From Pseudovibrio axinellae (GTDB lineage Bacteria > Pseudomonadota > Alphaproteobacteria > Rhizobiales > Stappiaceae), in the NCBI RefSeq assembly GCF_900110875.1, contig NZ_FOFM01000003.1, forward strand, positions 326,815 through 390,814: DNA of 64,000 bases, written 5' to 3'. Below are positions 10,446-19,501 of the stretch, one piece after another. Each line of letters starts with the position of its first letter. Position 1 is the stretch's first letter. The translations under genes were made by a program, and so were the position numbers. The notes below the pieces were generated by a model. The model ran no database searches, was not told where the DNA came from, and saw only the letters and a program-made list of their open reading frames with translations.

Positions 10446-10520
10446 TGGGGTGTAGCCAAGTGGTAAGGCAACGGTTTTTGGTATCGTGTACCGTAGGTTC
10501 GAATCCTACCACCCCAGCCA
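10446..10520 (+). tRNA. tRNA-Gln (anticodon TTG)
   Basis: A 7-bp acceptor stem (TGGGGTG with CACCCCA), a D arm (GCCAAGTGGTAAGGC), a TTCGAAT T-loop and an encoded CCA end at 10518-10520 are all visible. The anticodon stem ACGGT/ATCGT contains one G-T pair. Its loop TTTTGGT gives anticodon TTG, read as glutamine. The discriminator base is G. Confidence 0.95.
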
Positions 10521-10552
10521 GCTTTCTCATTAAACGATTGAAGTGATTACTA

Positions 10553-10590
10553 AATTTCAAAACCAAACGGTTTGAAATTGAGCCTTTTTG
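10553..10590 (+). terminator. Terminator-like hairpin after tRNA-Gln
   Basis: Nine-base arms AATTTCAAA (10553-10561) and TTTGAAATT (10571-10579) can extend into an inner ACC/GGT pairing. A CCTTTTTG stretch follows. It lies 33 bp after the tRNA CCA and probably ends its transcript. Confidence 0.5.
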
Positions 10591-10738
10591 CGTTGCGGTA
10601 ATACACGGTGTGTTCCTCGGACCTTTTCGAGGATAAGATGGCAACGTACTTACTCTCCAAATATTACCGGACCAATGCGCAAATTCCAGTTGGCTTCTTT
10701 AGGCAGGGTTGCTTGCGGTGTTTCAAGATGAAGCTGGG

Positions 10739-11710
10739 TTATATCTTTGGAAACTCACCCAGAGAGTAGAGTGGTTCCCCTTGTTTCACTAGGATACTAT
10801 CCATCATATATAAAAGCACGCCATTGCTCATACTCAGGACTGGCTGTGCCTCCTTGTCAAAGAACTCCTTTGTGTATCCCACCGTCTCGTTTTTCTGCAA
10901 GGTTTGGCCTGTTCGAGCTTTTGGATACCAGAGCACATCTGTTTTCGCGATCTCCGAACGAAGCTCGACTTCGTGAGGACATTCATAGTGCTGCTGTTCA
11001 ACCACGCTGGATGTCATGCCTAAGAATGACAGCACCCGTCGTACCCCCAGCGACAGCGCTTCCACATGATCGCGGTCTACATGACCGCACTCTCCTCCTT
11101 CTGCGATTAACCCTGCGCAGTCATAGGAGGTTGCAGCGGTCGTGGTTACCCCATTGAGGTTGGTGCCTAATTTATAAGGTAAGCCGAAAACATCAGCCAA
11201 CTCGCTGCTTTTGGGGTTGTCTTTATGGAAGATGCAAAACGGCAGTAAACGTTCAACCATATTGCCTGAGTGCAGATCAAGATGCACATTAGCATGCCTA
11301 GTAAATTTCTCGCTGATATATTGAGCAATTACCTGACTCTCGCTCCCCTTAAGGTCTCCTGGAAATACCCTGTTGAAGTTTTTATTGTCCGCCGGATTAT
11401 AGGTGATTGAGCGTTGCCAGAAGCCCTTCCAGTTTATGAGCGGCAGGATGGCCAGGGTCCCTCTTATCACGGCGGGTTGATTCAAAATCAGATCATAGGC
11501 GGCTTCTATTGATGTGTACTCTGTGGGGTGAAGGCCGGCTGTTACGAGTGCCGTGGGGCCATCCTTTTCGCCACGCAGGAGGAAAAAAGGAAGAAAGTAC
11601 TCGTCAATGGTGTCTATATAAAAGTATCCGCTGGACTGCCCTGTAGGTAGACTGTTCAAGTCCAGGCTATCCAAGTTAACCTTCAACATTTCATCGACCC
11701 TTTCTATCAA
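10739..11710 (-). CDS. M14-type deacylase (succinylglutamate desuccinylase/aspartoacylase family)
   Basis: This 323-residue protein belongs to the zinc carboxypeptidase-like family that removes acyl groups from amino acids (AstE, aspartoacylase, DoeB). The zinc-site motif is H61-P-T-E64 in TAGLHPTEYTS, the third ligand is H147 in VHLDLHSGN, and IAEGGECGH resembles the catalytic Glu region. It is the last gene of a five-gene operon and overlaps the upstream exporter gene by 20 bp. Possible roles are removing a protecting acyl group from the operon product or degrading an acyl amino acid. The family is clear; the substrate is not. Confidence 0.8.
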   Translation of the reverse strand: MIERVDEMLKVNLDSLDLNSLPTGQSSGYFYIDTIDEYFLPFFLLRGEKDGPTALVTAGLHPTEYTSIEAAYDLILNQPAVIRGTLAILPLINWKGFWQRSITYNPADNKNFNRVFPGDLKGSESQVIAQYISEKFTRHANVHLDLHSGNMVERLLPFCIFHKDNPKSSELADVFGLPYKLGTNLNGVTTTAATSYDCAGLIAEGGECGHVDRDHVEALSLGVRRVLSFLGMTSSVVEQQHYECPHEVELRSEIAKTDVLWYPKARTGQTLQKNETVGYTKEFFDKEAQPVLSMSNGVLLYMMDSILVKQGEPLYSLGEFPKI

Positions 11711-12626
11711 ACCAGTTCGCTGTGAGCTTTTCGCCGTAAAAACCGCAGACCGAGCCTGCGATCATCATACCCACTCCGATGAGGGCAGTCGGTGTCCAGG
11801 TGTAGCTTTCAAAAATAGTGGAGAGCAAAAGGGCAACAATTGGAAACAGTATGGCTGCAAAAGCAGCTTTTTCAGGACCTGTATTTTTTACGAGGCTTAA
11901 ATACAGAAGATAGGCGATGGCAGTGCAAAAGATGGAAAGGTAGAGCAGGGAAGATAAGTAGGAAAAGGACAATGGAATTGCGAAACTACTCCCCTGCGCC
12001 AAGATTATAGCAAGGCAAAAAGCGGAGCCATACCACAGTCCATATGTGGTTGATGTAAGAACTGGAACGTCTTTCTTGCTAAACCGGACAGAAATCATAT
12101 TGCCAAGTGAAACTAAAAAGGTAGCCAGAAAAGCAAGTATGACCCCATGAAGTCTTGCCAAAGTTTCATGTTGCAGAAATATTTCCTTATAGAATAAAAG
12201 TATAACTCCTATAAAACTCATAAGACCCCCGGCAATAATAGGTAGTTTTATTTTTGTTCCAAAGAATAGTCTGTCATTGAAGCTATTCATAAAAATAATA
12301 GTAGAAAATATTACTGAAACAAGACCGCTTTCGATGTTTATAATGGAATTATAAAATAGGTAGTAGTTAAAGGAGAACAGAAAAATCCCAAGCAATAGGA
12401 GGTAAATATGATCCTTAATTGAGAATTCAGGAGCGCTCCGCCACCTCTGATAAACGAGTGCTAAGAAGATTGCAGAGATGAGGGCCCGATAAAATATGGA
12501 GACCAAAATAGGGGTTGAGCTGAACTGGAATCGGATCGAAATCCACACGGTTCCCCAGATTATGACGGTAGAACACAGCAGGAAGAAGTTGAATTTCTTA
12601 GAGGGTTGTGAAACGGAAAGTGACAT
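11691..12626 (-). CDS. EamA-family (DMT) transporter
   Basis: This 311-residue membrane protein shows about ten hydrophobic segments in two repeats, the EamA/RhaT layout. Family members often export amino acids or other small metabolites. It begins after a short polar N-terminus, with TM1 at FFLLCSTVIIWGTVWISI, and ends with a short charged tail. Its start lies 29 bp inside the racemase gene and its end overlaps the deacylase gene, so translation is probably coupled. The coding DNA, especially 12180-12440, is clearly richer in A+T than the flanks, which may point to transfer. Export of the operon product is inferred from position. Confidence 0.8.
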   Translation of the reverse strand: MSLSVSQPSKKFNFFLLCSTVIIWGTVWISIRFQFSSTPILVSIFYRALISAIFLALVYQRWRSAPEFSIKDHIYLLLLGIFLFSFNYYLFYNSIINIESGLVSVIFSTIIFMNSFNDRLFFGTKIKLPIIAGGLMSFIGVILLFYKEIFLQHETLARLHGVILAFLATFLVSLGNMISVRFSKKDVPVLTSTTYGLWYGSAFCLAIILAQGSSFAIPLSFSYLSSLLYLSIFCTAIAYLLYLSLVKNTGPEKAAFAAILFPIVALLLSTIFESYTWTPTALIGVGMMIAGSVCGFYGEKLTANWFDRKGR

Positions 12627-13593
12627 AAGGTGACATCATTAATCTGTTCAGGGAATAGTAGTTGAGCTGGAATACAACTGTACCTCTGACCTTCGGCTCC
12701 CAACTACTATCTCTCGATAGTACCAAATGATCGCTAAAGGCATGCTCAACTTTCACTCCATTGGGACAGATAAGGTCATTGGGGTTAACATCGCATAGCC
12801 CAATAGGGATAATAAGCTGCCGTCCTTTCTCTTGCATTATGTCCACCTCAAGGTGGAAGGTATTTTGCGATAACCCTTCTATCTTTTGGTTTCCAACAGA
12901 GGAGGAGATACCAAGTAATATGGCTGTTCCTAAGCGGTACTCATCAAGGGAAGCCAACAAATGGGGCTCTTTGTAAAGGGTGCCAAAGCACAATGAAGAG
13001 CCAACCGACAACCTGAGATAGTTCAGTTGCAGGTCTGCCATAAGTGCCTTTCGAAGGTCGCAGATCTGCTCGAAGGTAGCTTGATAGTGCTCAGACGTTT
13101 CCTCATTGCTCAAATAGCACGCTATGCTGTCAAGCTGCGTATAGGGAGAGCCTCTGATGAGCTCTGCAGCAGCTCTAAGTGCGCTCAACTCAAACCCTTC
13201 GCGGCCGTGACCGACATCAGCGATCAAACCTAGCTTATGGCTTTTTTTAAGTGTGTGGCAGCTGTTTATTGTCTCCGCGATCGTTGCCTGCGTACAATGA
13301 AAGGAGCTGTCTGCATACTGAACCGTTTCTGGAATTTCCGCGAGGGAAGGCGGGCGCATCAGGCAGAGTTCAGCTTTGTTTTGGTAAGTGCCCCGCAGCT
13401 GAATAATGTTCTTAAGTCGGGAGTCTCCAAGAGAGTACAGTCCCTCTTGTAAGAAGATGTCACATATTTTCTGGTTTGCACGAAGTGACTTTGTAACAAC
13501 CATAGTCGTTACGTCATGCTTCTTTAAAAACTGCGAGAGAACACGGGTGTTATGACGAATACTTTCCTTGTCACAAACCAGATTTATTGTCAT
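12598..13593 (-). CDS. PLP-dependent amino-acid racemase-like protein (alanine racemase fold)
   Basis: This 331-residue protein resembles fold-type III PLP enzymes of the alanine racemase/YhfX/ornithine racemase kind. The N-terminal strand and lysine TTMVVTKSLRAN supply the likely PLP lysine, K35. The segment LIADVGHGREGFEL matches the barrel part, and SVGSSLCFGTLY the phosphate-binding end. It would interconvert L- and D-forms of an amino acid, or bind PLP without racemase activity. Its start codon abuts the stop of the dehydrogenase gene (sharing base 13593) and its end overlaps the exporter gene. Which amino acid it acts on cannot be told. Confidence 0.72.
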   Translation of the reverse strand: MTINLVCDKESIRHNTRVLSQFLKKHDVTTMVVTKSLRANQKICDIFLQEGLYSLGDSRLKNIIQLRGTYQNKAELCLMRPPSLAEIPETVQYADSSFHCTQATIAETINSCHTLKKSHKLGLIADVGHGREGFELSALRAAAELIRGSPYTQLDSIACYLSNEETSEHYQATFEQICDLRKALMADLQLNYLRLSVGSSLCFGTLYKEPHLLASLDEYRLGTAILLGISSSVGNQKIEGLSQNTFHLEVDIMQEKGRQLIIPIGLCDVNPNDLICPNGVKVEHAFSDHLVLSRDSSWEPKVRGTVVFQLNYYSLNRLMMSPYVTFRFTTL

Positions 13594-14762
13594 TATGTAT
13601 CCAGTAAACTATCTAGATCACAGTATTTGAAGCCCTTTTTCTCGGCTGTGTAGGGGTGAGTTATATGTCCTTGGAAACAGACCACACCGTTTTTTAAGTA
13701 TGCATCCTCCTGAAGTGCCTCAACTATTCCTTTGTTTGCAATGGAGCGCACATATTTGAATGTAGTATCGGTCAAAAGTTTGGTGGCTGTGGCGGGAACA
13801 CGTGCAGGGATGTGGTCACAATTATAATGGACGACACCCATTTGTGTAGAGGTCTCCTCCAAAAGGGGGGAGGAGATACAGGTCTCAAGGAGATCCTGGT
13901 CACACGCGGTCGCATCACAAACAATGCTGCCTGGCGCCATTTTTGCAATCATCTCCTTGCAAACCAGAAATTCTAGTTTTTCTTTGGGCATATCGGGCCT
14001 GCGCACGGCGCAGTTCAATAATATATCCAGCTCTGGCATAAGCGCTGCAAGTTCCTGAACGGTTTGCTCCGGCTGATTGACGCTCATGACGAGGCTGCGA
14101 AATCGGTCTGGGTCAGGGGCGCCATCACCAAAGCGGTCACGAAGCTTTTTGCTTAGTTGTTCTGCACCGCCCTTCGTAAGGACAGTCAAATTTACATTTA
14201 AGTCTGCGAAATATTTTATGGCGGACAGGCCGATATTCCCTGCGCCAATAACCAGCACATTGCCGCCAGGTAAGAAGCGTTCGTTCGCAGGAAGAAAGAC
14301 ACCTTTGTTTAGTGCGGACAACTCAATAGATTTTTGGGCGAAGAGGTATCCTGTAAGGCGGCTCATTGGCTCTAGTAATGGGTAGTGCTGGTCGCCCCCG
14401 ACCCACTCATAGGCGATGCCCATTACACCAGATGTGAGGAAGCGCTGAATGGTGGGAGCAGGAATATTCTCATCCAGATGAAGGTAGGTGAACAGGATCT
14501 TGTCCTGATCGTAATCCTCATACTCTTCTTCTAAGGGCGCCTTCACTTTTAAGAGAAGCTTTCCTGCCCGTATAACCTGGGCTTTCGGCCTTACAAGCGC
14601 GCCGCAGTCCAGATAGTTCTGGTCTGAAAAGCCTGATGCGAGCCCGGCCCCCTCCTCGACATAGACTTCATGTCCATCCCGAGAAAGGGTACTGGCTTGA
14701 TCAGGGCGCAAAGCAACACGTAATTCGTCTGGTTTAATTTCCTTTAGGACAGAGATTCTCAT
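13593..14762 (-). CDS. Alanine dehydrogenase/PNT-family NAD(P)-dependent oxidoreductase
   Basis: This 389-residue protein has the two-domain layout of alanine dehydrogenase. The start MRISVLKEIKPDELRVAL places an Arg at position 15; K74 (KVKAP) and H95 (FTYLHLDE) match the catalytic Lys and His. A dinucleotide-binding loop GAGNIG is at 173-178 and the C-terminal block DHIPARVPATATKLL is typical. The EPMSRLTGYLFAQ segment also matches. Classic members make L-alanine from pyruvate and ammonia; relatives make saccharopine or carboxyethyl-ornithine. The sequence is divergent and it sits in a biosynthesis-like operon, so a different keto or amino acid is possible. It overlaps the desaturase gene by 29 bp. 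Confidence 0.75.
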   Translation of the reverse strand: MRISVLKEIKPDELRVALRPDQASTLSRDGHEVYVEEGAGLASGFSDQNYLDCGALVRPKAQVIRAGKLLLKVKAPLEEEYEDYDQDKILFTYLHLDENIPAPTIQRFLTSGVMGIAYEWVGGDQHYPLLEPMSRLTGYLFAQKSIELSALNKGVFLPANERFLPGGNVLVIGAGNIGLSAIKYFADLNVNLTVLTKGGAEQLSKKLRDRFGDGAPDPDRFRSLVMSVNQPEQTVQELAALMPELDILLNCAVRRPDMPKEKLEFLVCKEMIAKMAPGSIVCDATACDQDLLETCISSPLLEETSTQMGVVHYNCDHIPARVPATATKLLTDTTFKYVRSIANKGIVEALQEDAYLKNGVVCFQGHITHPYTAEKKGFKYCDLDSLLDT

Positions 14763-15906
14763 CCGGCGTTTTCCCGTGACTTTTGATCATCGTAGTTCTT
14801 AAGTAACTAATTGCACTCAAAGACTTTTTCGAGTTGAAGAACAAACCGCGTGATGTGTTTTTTCCATACTCAGGCATATTATCGATAAGCAGCTGATCGG
14901 CCGCGCCCAGATAACTCCACCGCAAGTAAGGAAACAGCGAGTGGGCTAAATGATGATTATCACCGATAGGGAAAATGCTGTTCCTGATGATGGCACCGCT
15001 AATTCCCTCGTAAAGAGTTGGCCGGCAACTTGTCAGTTCCCTCTCTAAAGGGTCCATGCCGTCCACATTTTCAAACCAGCGATGCTCAACAACCTGAGAG
15101 AACCAGTAGAATTGTGGAAACACAATGAGAAGTGGGATTAAGTAAAACATCAAGAAGCCATAACCCCACCCAAGCAACAGGAATGGTGCGATTGTGGCCA
15201 CAATACCAACGATCCGAAGGGTGAGGCGATAGGGCGACGTCAGATCCCTCTTGAAATGAGAGAGAATGCCACGGCACCGCTCATAGATACCCTTGGGTGT
15301 GCAGGGGTGAAAAACCCCAAGCCAGAACTTAAATTTCGAAATTCCAGGTACAAACCCAATTTCAATAAAGTCACGTAGGCCGGGATCGACGTCAAGCAAG
15401 TTGGCATTGGGGTGATGCAACACGCAATGTCGATGCCGCCGTTCCTCAGCAGAGGACATTAAAGCGGGGAACTGGAATAACGAATCGGCAAGTAGAATCT
15501 GACTTTTTTTGCTTCCACCAAGTATGCCATGGATCGCCATGTGTCCCAGCTCTTCCAGGGCGCGCAGTTGGCTGCAAATCACCCAGATAGTAAGCAAATC
15601 GAAGACAAAAAGCTGGATGTGAAAGGCGAGACCGATCATGCCGATGATCACCAGCCAGTGGCCTACAAACTGAATAGGGCCAAGGATGCTATCAAGCTTC
15701 TTGGGCCTGTAATGGCTAAAGGCACGTCTTGCGGCATGTATGTCTGTGACGCCTTTTAAGCCAGCGATTTTTCGACATTCATTCAGATGATATAGGGGGT
15801 CAAGAACGAATGCGACTAATCCTAATGCTATAAGGAGCACGAAAAAGTAATCGGTCATCACTTCTGTCCAAGTATTTTTGTTTTCTTGGTCCTTCTTAGG
15901 GACCAC
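14734..15906 (-). CDS. Membrane diiron fatty-acid-desaturase-like enzyme
   Basis: This is a 390-residue integral membrane protein with the histidine boxes of the desaturase/hydroxylase superfamily. H122xxxH126 lies in LGHMAIHGI, H160xxxH164H165 in RHRHCVLHH, and a third cluster in DNHHLAHSLFPYL near residue 325. QVVEHRW adds another possible ligand. Hydrophobic segments lie near residues 19-36, 83-105, 220-245 and 250-270. It would use O2 and an electron donor to desaturate or hydroxylate a lipid or other substrate. The start is uncertain: GTG 15906 (GGGG eight bases upstream) or ATG 15858, just before the first helix. It is the first gene of the five-gene operon. Confidence 0.82.
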   Translation of the reverse strand: MVPKKDQENKNTWTEVMTDYFFVLLIALGLVAFVLDPLYHLNECRKIAGLKGVTDIHAARRAFSHYRPKKLDSILGPIQFVGHWLVIIGMIGLAFHIQLFVFDLLTIWVICSQLRALEELGHMAIHGILGGSKKSQILLADSLFQFPALMSSAEERRHRHCVLHHPNANLLDVDPGLRDFIEIGFVPGISKFKFWLGVFHPCTPKGIYERCRGILSHFKRDLTSPYRLTLRIVGIVATIAPFLLLGWGYGFLMFYLIPLLIVFPQFYWFSQVVEHRWFENVDGMDPLERELTSCRPTLYEGISGAIIRNSIFPIGDNHHLAHSLFPYLRWSYLGAADQLLIDNMPEYGKNTSRGLFFNSKKSLSAISYLRTTMIKSHGKTPDENLCPKGN

Positions 15907-15990
15907 TGAAAATACCCCTACGTTAGTATCAGAGCAACAATCTAGAGGTTGTTGGTGAAGTGCTTTACCTCTCGATAGGTGTTTACACGC

Positions 15991-16007
15991 ATATATCCGA
16001 GATATAT
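15991..16007. promoter_or_regulatory. Palindrome upstream of the five-gene operon
   Basis: A perfect inverted repeat, ATATATC-CGA-GATATAT, lies 85 bp upstream of the desaturase GTG in an otherwise gene-free 229-bp gap. Its position suits an operator for the operon. I cannot assign it to a known regulator. Confidence 0.35.
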
Positions 16008-16135
16008 CATGGGTTTATGGGTGAGGTTATAGAGCTGAATTAGAGAGTTTATGGCCAGATTGCTGACGGTCGGAATGAAAAACATTTTCAGCCTGTCACG
16101 ACCACAGTTTAGCAGCGGCGACGCGTGGCGCGGTC

Positions 16136-17020
16136 CTAGCCTGTGAGTGCATTCTTCGCAGTTGTTCGCACGGCTTTTGTGAGAGGCTTTATGGTGTGGG
16201 CAGTTGAACGGCTGATATGCCAGTAGAGCTGCGTTTCGTAAGCTGTGTTGGGGATGAGCTCCACCAGTTTGCCCTGGTCAATCAACGGCTGGGCCAAAAC
16301 CTGCGGGTTCATGCCCCAGCCGATGTGATTGACTGTGGCGTCGATGAAACCGTGACTGCTGGCAAGCCAATGGCAATTGGGAATGAACACTTCCCCAAAA
16401 ACCAACTTAAGCCACTCGGTCTGCAATGTGTCCTTGTTGTTATAGGTAAGTGAGGGAGCACGCTTAAGTGCCTCTAGCGTCACGCCCTTTGCAAACCACT
16501 TCTCCATAAACTCTGGACTGGCGGTGGCTTGGTAGCGCAGCGCTCCCAGTGGGAAGCAGTCACAACCTTGGATGGGAGCAGACTCTGAGCTGACAGCGGC
16601 TTGAACCTCTCCGCGGCGCAGCCAGTTTGCACTGTGCTCTTGATCATCGATCTTCAAATCGAAGAGAAACCCGTCCACCTGCGCCAGCGCGCCAATAAAC
16701 CATGTGGCGAGGCTGTCAGCGTTAACGGCGATTTGAAGACTGGCAAAGTCGCTTGTTTCGCTCGTAAAGCCGATTTCTTCTTTGGTCTGCTTTTCCAGCA
16801 ACGCGACTTCATTGGCATGGCGTAGCAACCGCTCGCCTTGTGCGGTCGCGGTGCAGGGGTGCCCGCGTATCACCAGGAGGCAGCCCAGTTTCTCTTCCAG
16901 CGCCTTAAGCCTTTGGGAGATGGCAGACTGCGTAACACCAAGGTGTTGTGCGGCCTTCTCAAACGTTCCGGTAGTCAAGATAGATGCAAGAGCCATCAAC
17001 TGGGAGCGGTCAAAGTACAT
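16136..17020 (-). CDS. argP: LysR-family regulator, ArgP (IciA) type
   Basis: This 294-residue LysR regulator has the N-terminal winged HTH (TFEKAAQHLGVTQSAISQRLKALE, residues about 18-41) and a two-lobed effector domain. It is divergent to an argO/lysE exporter gene, the standard arrangement for ArgP, which senses lysine and arginine and activates the exporter. The open frame continues 102 codons upstream, but ATG 17020 places the HTH at the usual distance (MYFDRSQLMALASIL) and leaves room for a promoter. Length matches the family (about 297). Confidence 0.88.
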   Translation of the reverse strand: MYFDRSQLMALASILTTGTFEKAAQHLGVTQSAISQRLKALEEKLGCLLVIRGHPCTATAQGERLLRHANEVALLEKQTKEEIGFTSETSDFASLQIAVNADSLATWFIGALAQVDGFLFDLKIDDQEHSANWLRRGEVQAAVSSESAPIQGCDCFPLGALRYQATASPEFMEKWFAKGVTLEALKRAPSLTYNNKDTLQTEWLKLVFGEVFIPNCHWLASSHGFIDATVNHIGWGMNPQVLAQPLIDQGKLVELIPNTAYETQLYWHISRSTAHTIKPLTKAVRTTAKNALTG

Positions 17021-17033
17021 TAGTCTCTCTAAT
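17019..17033. promoter_or_regulatory. LysR-type box in the argP-argO gap
   Basis: The palindrome ATTAG-TCTCT-CTAAT fits the T-N11-A pattern of LysR-family sites. It overlaps the argP start codon, so bound ArgP could repress its own gene while activating argO. Confidence 0.45.
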
Positions 17034-17120
17034 GACAGATTATAACTATTAATTTTTATAATGAAGCGGTCCGATGTAGTCAAGCTGACAGGTACCCACG
17101 CACGACACCAAGGAAATAGA

Positions 17121-17726
17121 ATGTCGCTCACATCAGTCGCCGCTTCTGGCTTTACGCTTGGATTAAGTTTGATTTTCGCAATTGGCTCGCAAAATGCCTT
17201 TGTCCTGCGACAAGGCCTGCGCGGAGAACATGTGTTGTTAACCTGTCTCACATGTGCTCTCAGCGATGCGTTGCTGATTACTGTTGGTGTCAGCAGTCTT
17301 TCGGTTTTGTCGGCCCAGCTTCCCATGCTGGAACCGGTAATGCGGTTTGGCGGTGCTGTGTTCCTTACAGTTTATGGTTTGCGCAGCGCTATCTCTGCCT
17401 ACAAGGGCGGTGCGTCCCTCACGCCGAACGAGAGTAAAACCGGTGGTGCCTTGGGCACACTTGTGATCGTCTTATCTCTCACCTTCCTGAACCCGCACGT
17501 TTATCTCGATACAGTTCTACTCGTTGGCTCCATTGCAAGTCGTTATGTGGGCGCAGAGTACATATTCGGGCTTGGCGCTGTCGCAGCCTCTTTTGTGTTC
17601 TTTTTTGCGCTTGGGTACGGGGCCAAATTGTTGCGTCCTGTCTTTGCAAACCCAACCTCATGGAGAATTCTGGACGGGCTTATTGCGCTCATAATGTGGG
17701 CTATAGCCATCAGTTTGCTGGCCTGA
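17121..17726 (+). CDS. argO: LysE/ArgO-family amino-acid exporter
   Basis: This 201-residue inner-membrane protein has six hydrophobic segments of the LysE family. It begins near TLGLSLIFAIGSQNAFVLRQGL, the conserved GxQN/FVLRQ region of arginine/lysine exporters, and has NPHVYLDTVLLVGS in the middle. It exports basic amino acids when they accumulate. The frame opens 60 bp earlier, but ATG 17121 has AAGGAAATAGA directly in front, a good ribosome binding site. The divergent argP supports the specific name; the exact substrate (Arg or Lys) is inferred. Confidence 0.88.
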   Translation: MSLTSVAASGFTLGLSLIFAIGSQNAFVLRQGLRGEHVLLTCLTCALSDALLITVGVSSLSVLSAQLPMLEPVMRFGGAVFLTVYGLRSAISAYKGGASLTPNESKTGGALGTLVIVLSLTFLNPHVYLDTVLLVGSIASRYVGAEYIFGLGAVAASFVFFFALGYGAKLLRPVFANPTSWRILDGLIALIMWAIAISLLA

Positions 17727-17953
17727 TCTGAAACAGCAGCACATTAATTTGCCGCCCCCTAAAAGGCCTGCAACCTGTCATTGCTGCGTTAAACAAGAGG
17801 CGTATACCAAGAATTGCAAAACACTATAGTATCCGCCCCTTGAATGATTGAGTTGAGACAACCTGATGGGCGAGTTCTTAAAACGACGAAACAGCAGGAG
17901 TGTTGCAACCAGATCGGCTCAATGAAAAACCGGCCTTTTATAGGGGGAGACCG

Positions 17954-19501
17954 ATGAATCCAGCACAGTGGCTCGCACGCACCGCCAGTATCACACCGCA
18001 AGCACCAGCGCTCTTGCACGGGACTGAAATGGTGGCAACCTACGCGCAGTTTGGCGCACGCTCAGCCGCAATTGCTGGATCTATGCAACGCGATTTTGGC
18101 CTTGCCAAGGGAGAGCGCGTTGCCATCTTCATGAAGAACCGTACAGAGTATCTGGAGGTCAGCTACGGCATCTGGTGGGCGGGTGCGGCGGCAGTCCCGG
18201 TCAACGCAAAACTCCACCCCAAAGAAGCGGCCTGGATTATTGAGAATGCGCAGGCCTCGGCAGTCTTTATCTCCGATGATGTTGGAGAGGATCTGCTCAA
18301 AGAGATCGATCAGTCAAAGGTTAAGGTCATCTCAGTTGACCAGAGCGCTTACACTGAAATGCTCCGCGCAGAACCCCTCGCAGACCCAGTGCCGATTGAT
18401 GCGCAGGATATGGTCTGGTTGTTTTACACCTCGGGCACGACCGGGCGTCCCAAAGGGGTGATGATGTCCTCGCAAAACATCCAGAGCATGATGCTTGGCT
18501 ATTATGCAGGGGTCGGTACCCCGACTCACGCAGATGCAACGCTGTATGCAGCTCCCATGTCTCATGGTGCTGGAGTTTATAGCTTCATGCATGTTGTCGC
18601 TGGAGGCAGACATGTTTGTCCTGTATCTGGCGGGTTTGATGCAGCCGAAATCTTAGAAGTAGCGCCTAAAATTGGAAACATCGCCATGTTTGCAGCACCT
18701 ACAATGGTGCACAGGTTGGTAGATGAGGCAAAGAAGACAGGGGGCATCGGCAAGGGGCTGGACACAATCATCTATGCTGGCGGGCCAATGTATTTCGCCG
18801 ATATTGTTGATGCTGTTGATGTAATGGGGCCGCGCTTTGTTCAAATATACGGGCAGGGCGAGTGTCCCATGGCAATCACGGTGCTTAACCGTCAGCTGGT
18901 ATGCGACAGAAAACACCCGCGATGGCAAGAAAGACTGCGCTCAGTTGGGGTAGCTCAAGTCGCCTCGCACGTGCGTGTGGTAGGAGAGGACATGAACGAC
19001 CTGCCCAATGGTGAAGTTGGTGAGATTGTTGTGTCGGGTTCTGCGGTGATGACCGGTTATTGGGACAACGAAGAGGCAACTGCGGCCGCGATTGTTGATG
19101 GCTGGTTGAAGACTGGCGACATGGGAACACTGGATGAGGATGGGTTCCTCACGATGCGCGACCGTTCAAAAGATATGATCATCTCGGGCGGCTCCAATAT
19201 CTACCCCCGCGAGGTAGAGGAAGTGCTTTTGATGCATCCAAATTTGGCTGAAGTTGCAGTTGTCGGTCGGTTTCATGAAGAGTGGGGTGAAGAGGTGGTT
19301 GCAATCATCGCTCCAGAAAAAGGGAAGACCGCAGATCTCGCAGAGCTGGATGAGCTTTGCATAGAAAACATCGCGCGTTTCAAGCGCCCAAAGCATTACA
19401 TCGTTATGGATCAGCTGCCGAAAAACAACTACGGCAAGATCTTGAAAAGAGATTTGCGAGAAATGCTGAAGAACACAGAGAAAGGTGGACCAGTTCAATG
19501 A
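17954..19501 (+). CDS. AMP-dependent acyl-CoA synthetase/ligase
   Basis: This 515-residue ANL-superfamily enzyme activates a carboxylic acid to acyl-AMP and then acyl-CoA. The phosphate loop YTSGTTGRPKGVMMS lies near residue 160. The aryl/acyl-binding GQGECPMAIT region, the hinge TGDMGTLDEDGFLTMRDR and GGSNIYPREVEEVLL follow, with the catalytic lysine in KNNYGKILKRDL at the end. ATG 17954 has GGGGGAG upstream and was preferred to GTG 17900. The stop overlaps the GNAT gene start (ATGA). Length and motifs resemble fatty-acid or aromatic-acid ligases; the substrate is not determinable. Confidence 0.88.
   Translation: MNPAQWLARTASITPQAPALLHGTEMVATYAQFGARSAAIAGSMQRDFGLAKGERVAIFMKNRTEYLEVSYGIWWAGAAAVPVNAKLHPKEAAWIIENAQASAVFISDDVGEDLLKEIDQSKVKVISVDQSAYTEMLRAEPLADPVPIDAQDMVWLFYTSGTTGRPKGVMMSSQNIQSMMLGYYAGVGTPTHADATLYAAPMSHGAGVYSFMHVVAGGRHVCPVSGGFDAAEILEVAPKIGNIAMFAAPTMVHRLVDEAKKTGGIGKGLDTIIYAGGPMYFADIVDAVDVMGPRFVQIYGQGECPMAITVLNRQLVCDRKHPRWQERLRSVGVAQVASHVRVVGEDMNDLPNGEVGEIVVSGSAVMTGYWDNEEATAAAIVDGWLKTGDMGTLDEDGFLTMRDRSKDMIISGGSNIYPREVEEVLLMHPNLAEVAVVGRFHEEWGEEVVAIIAPEKGKTADLAELDELCIENIARFKRPKHYIVMDQLPKNNYGKILKRDLREMLKNTEKGGPVQ

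Noticed and set aside
10446..16135. tRNA-Gln as attachment site of an integrated island
   Set aside because: No integrase gene and no second copy of the tRNA 3' end were found up to 16135, so an integrative element is not supported, although the operon composition is unusual.
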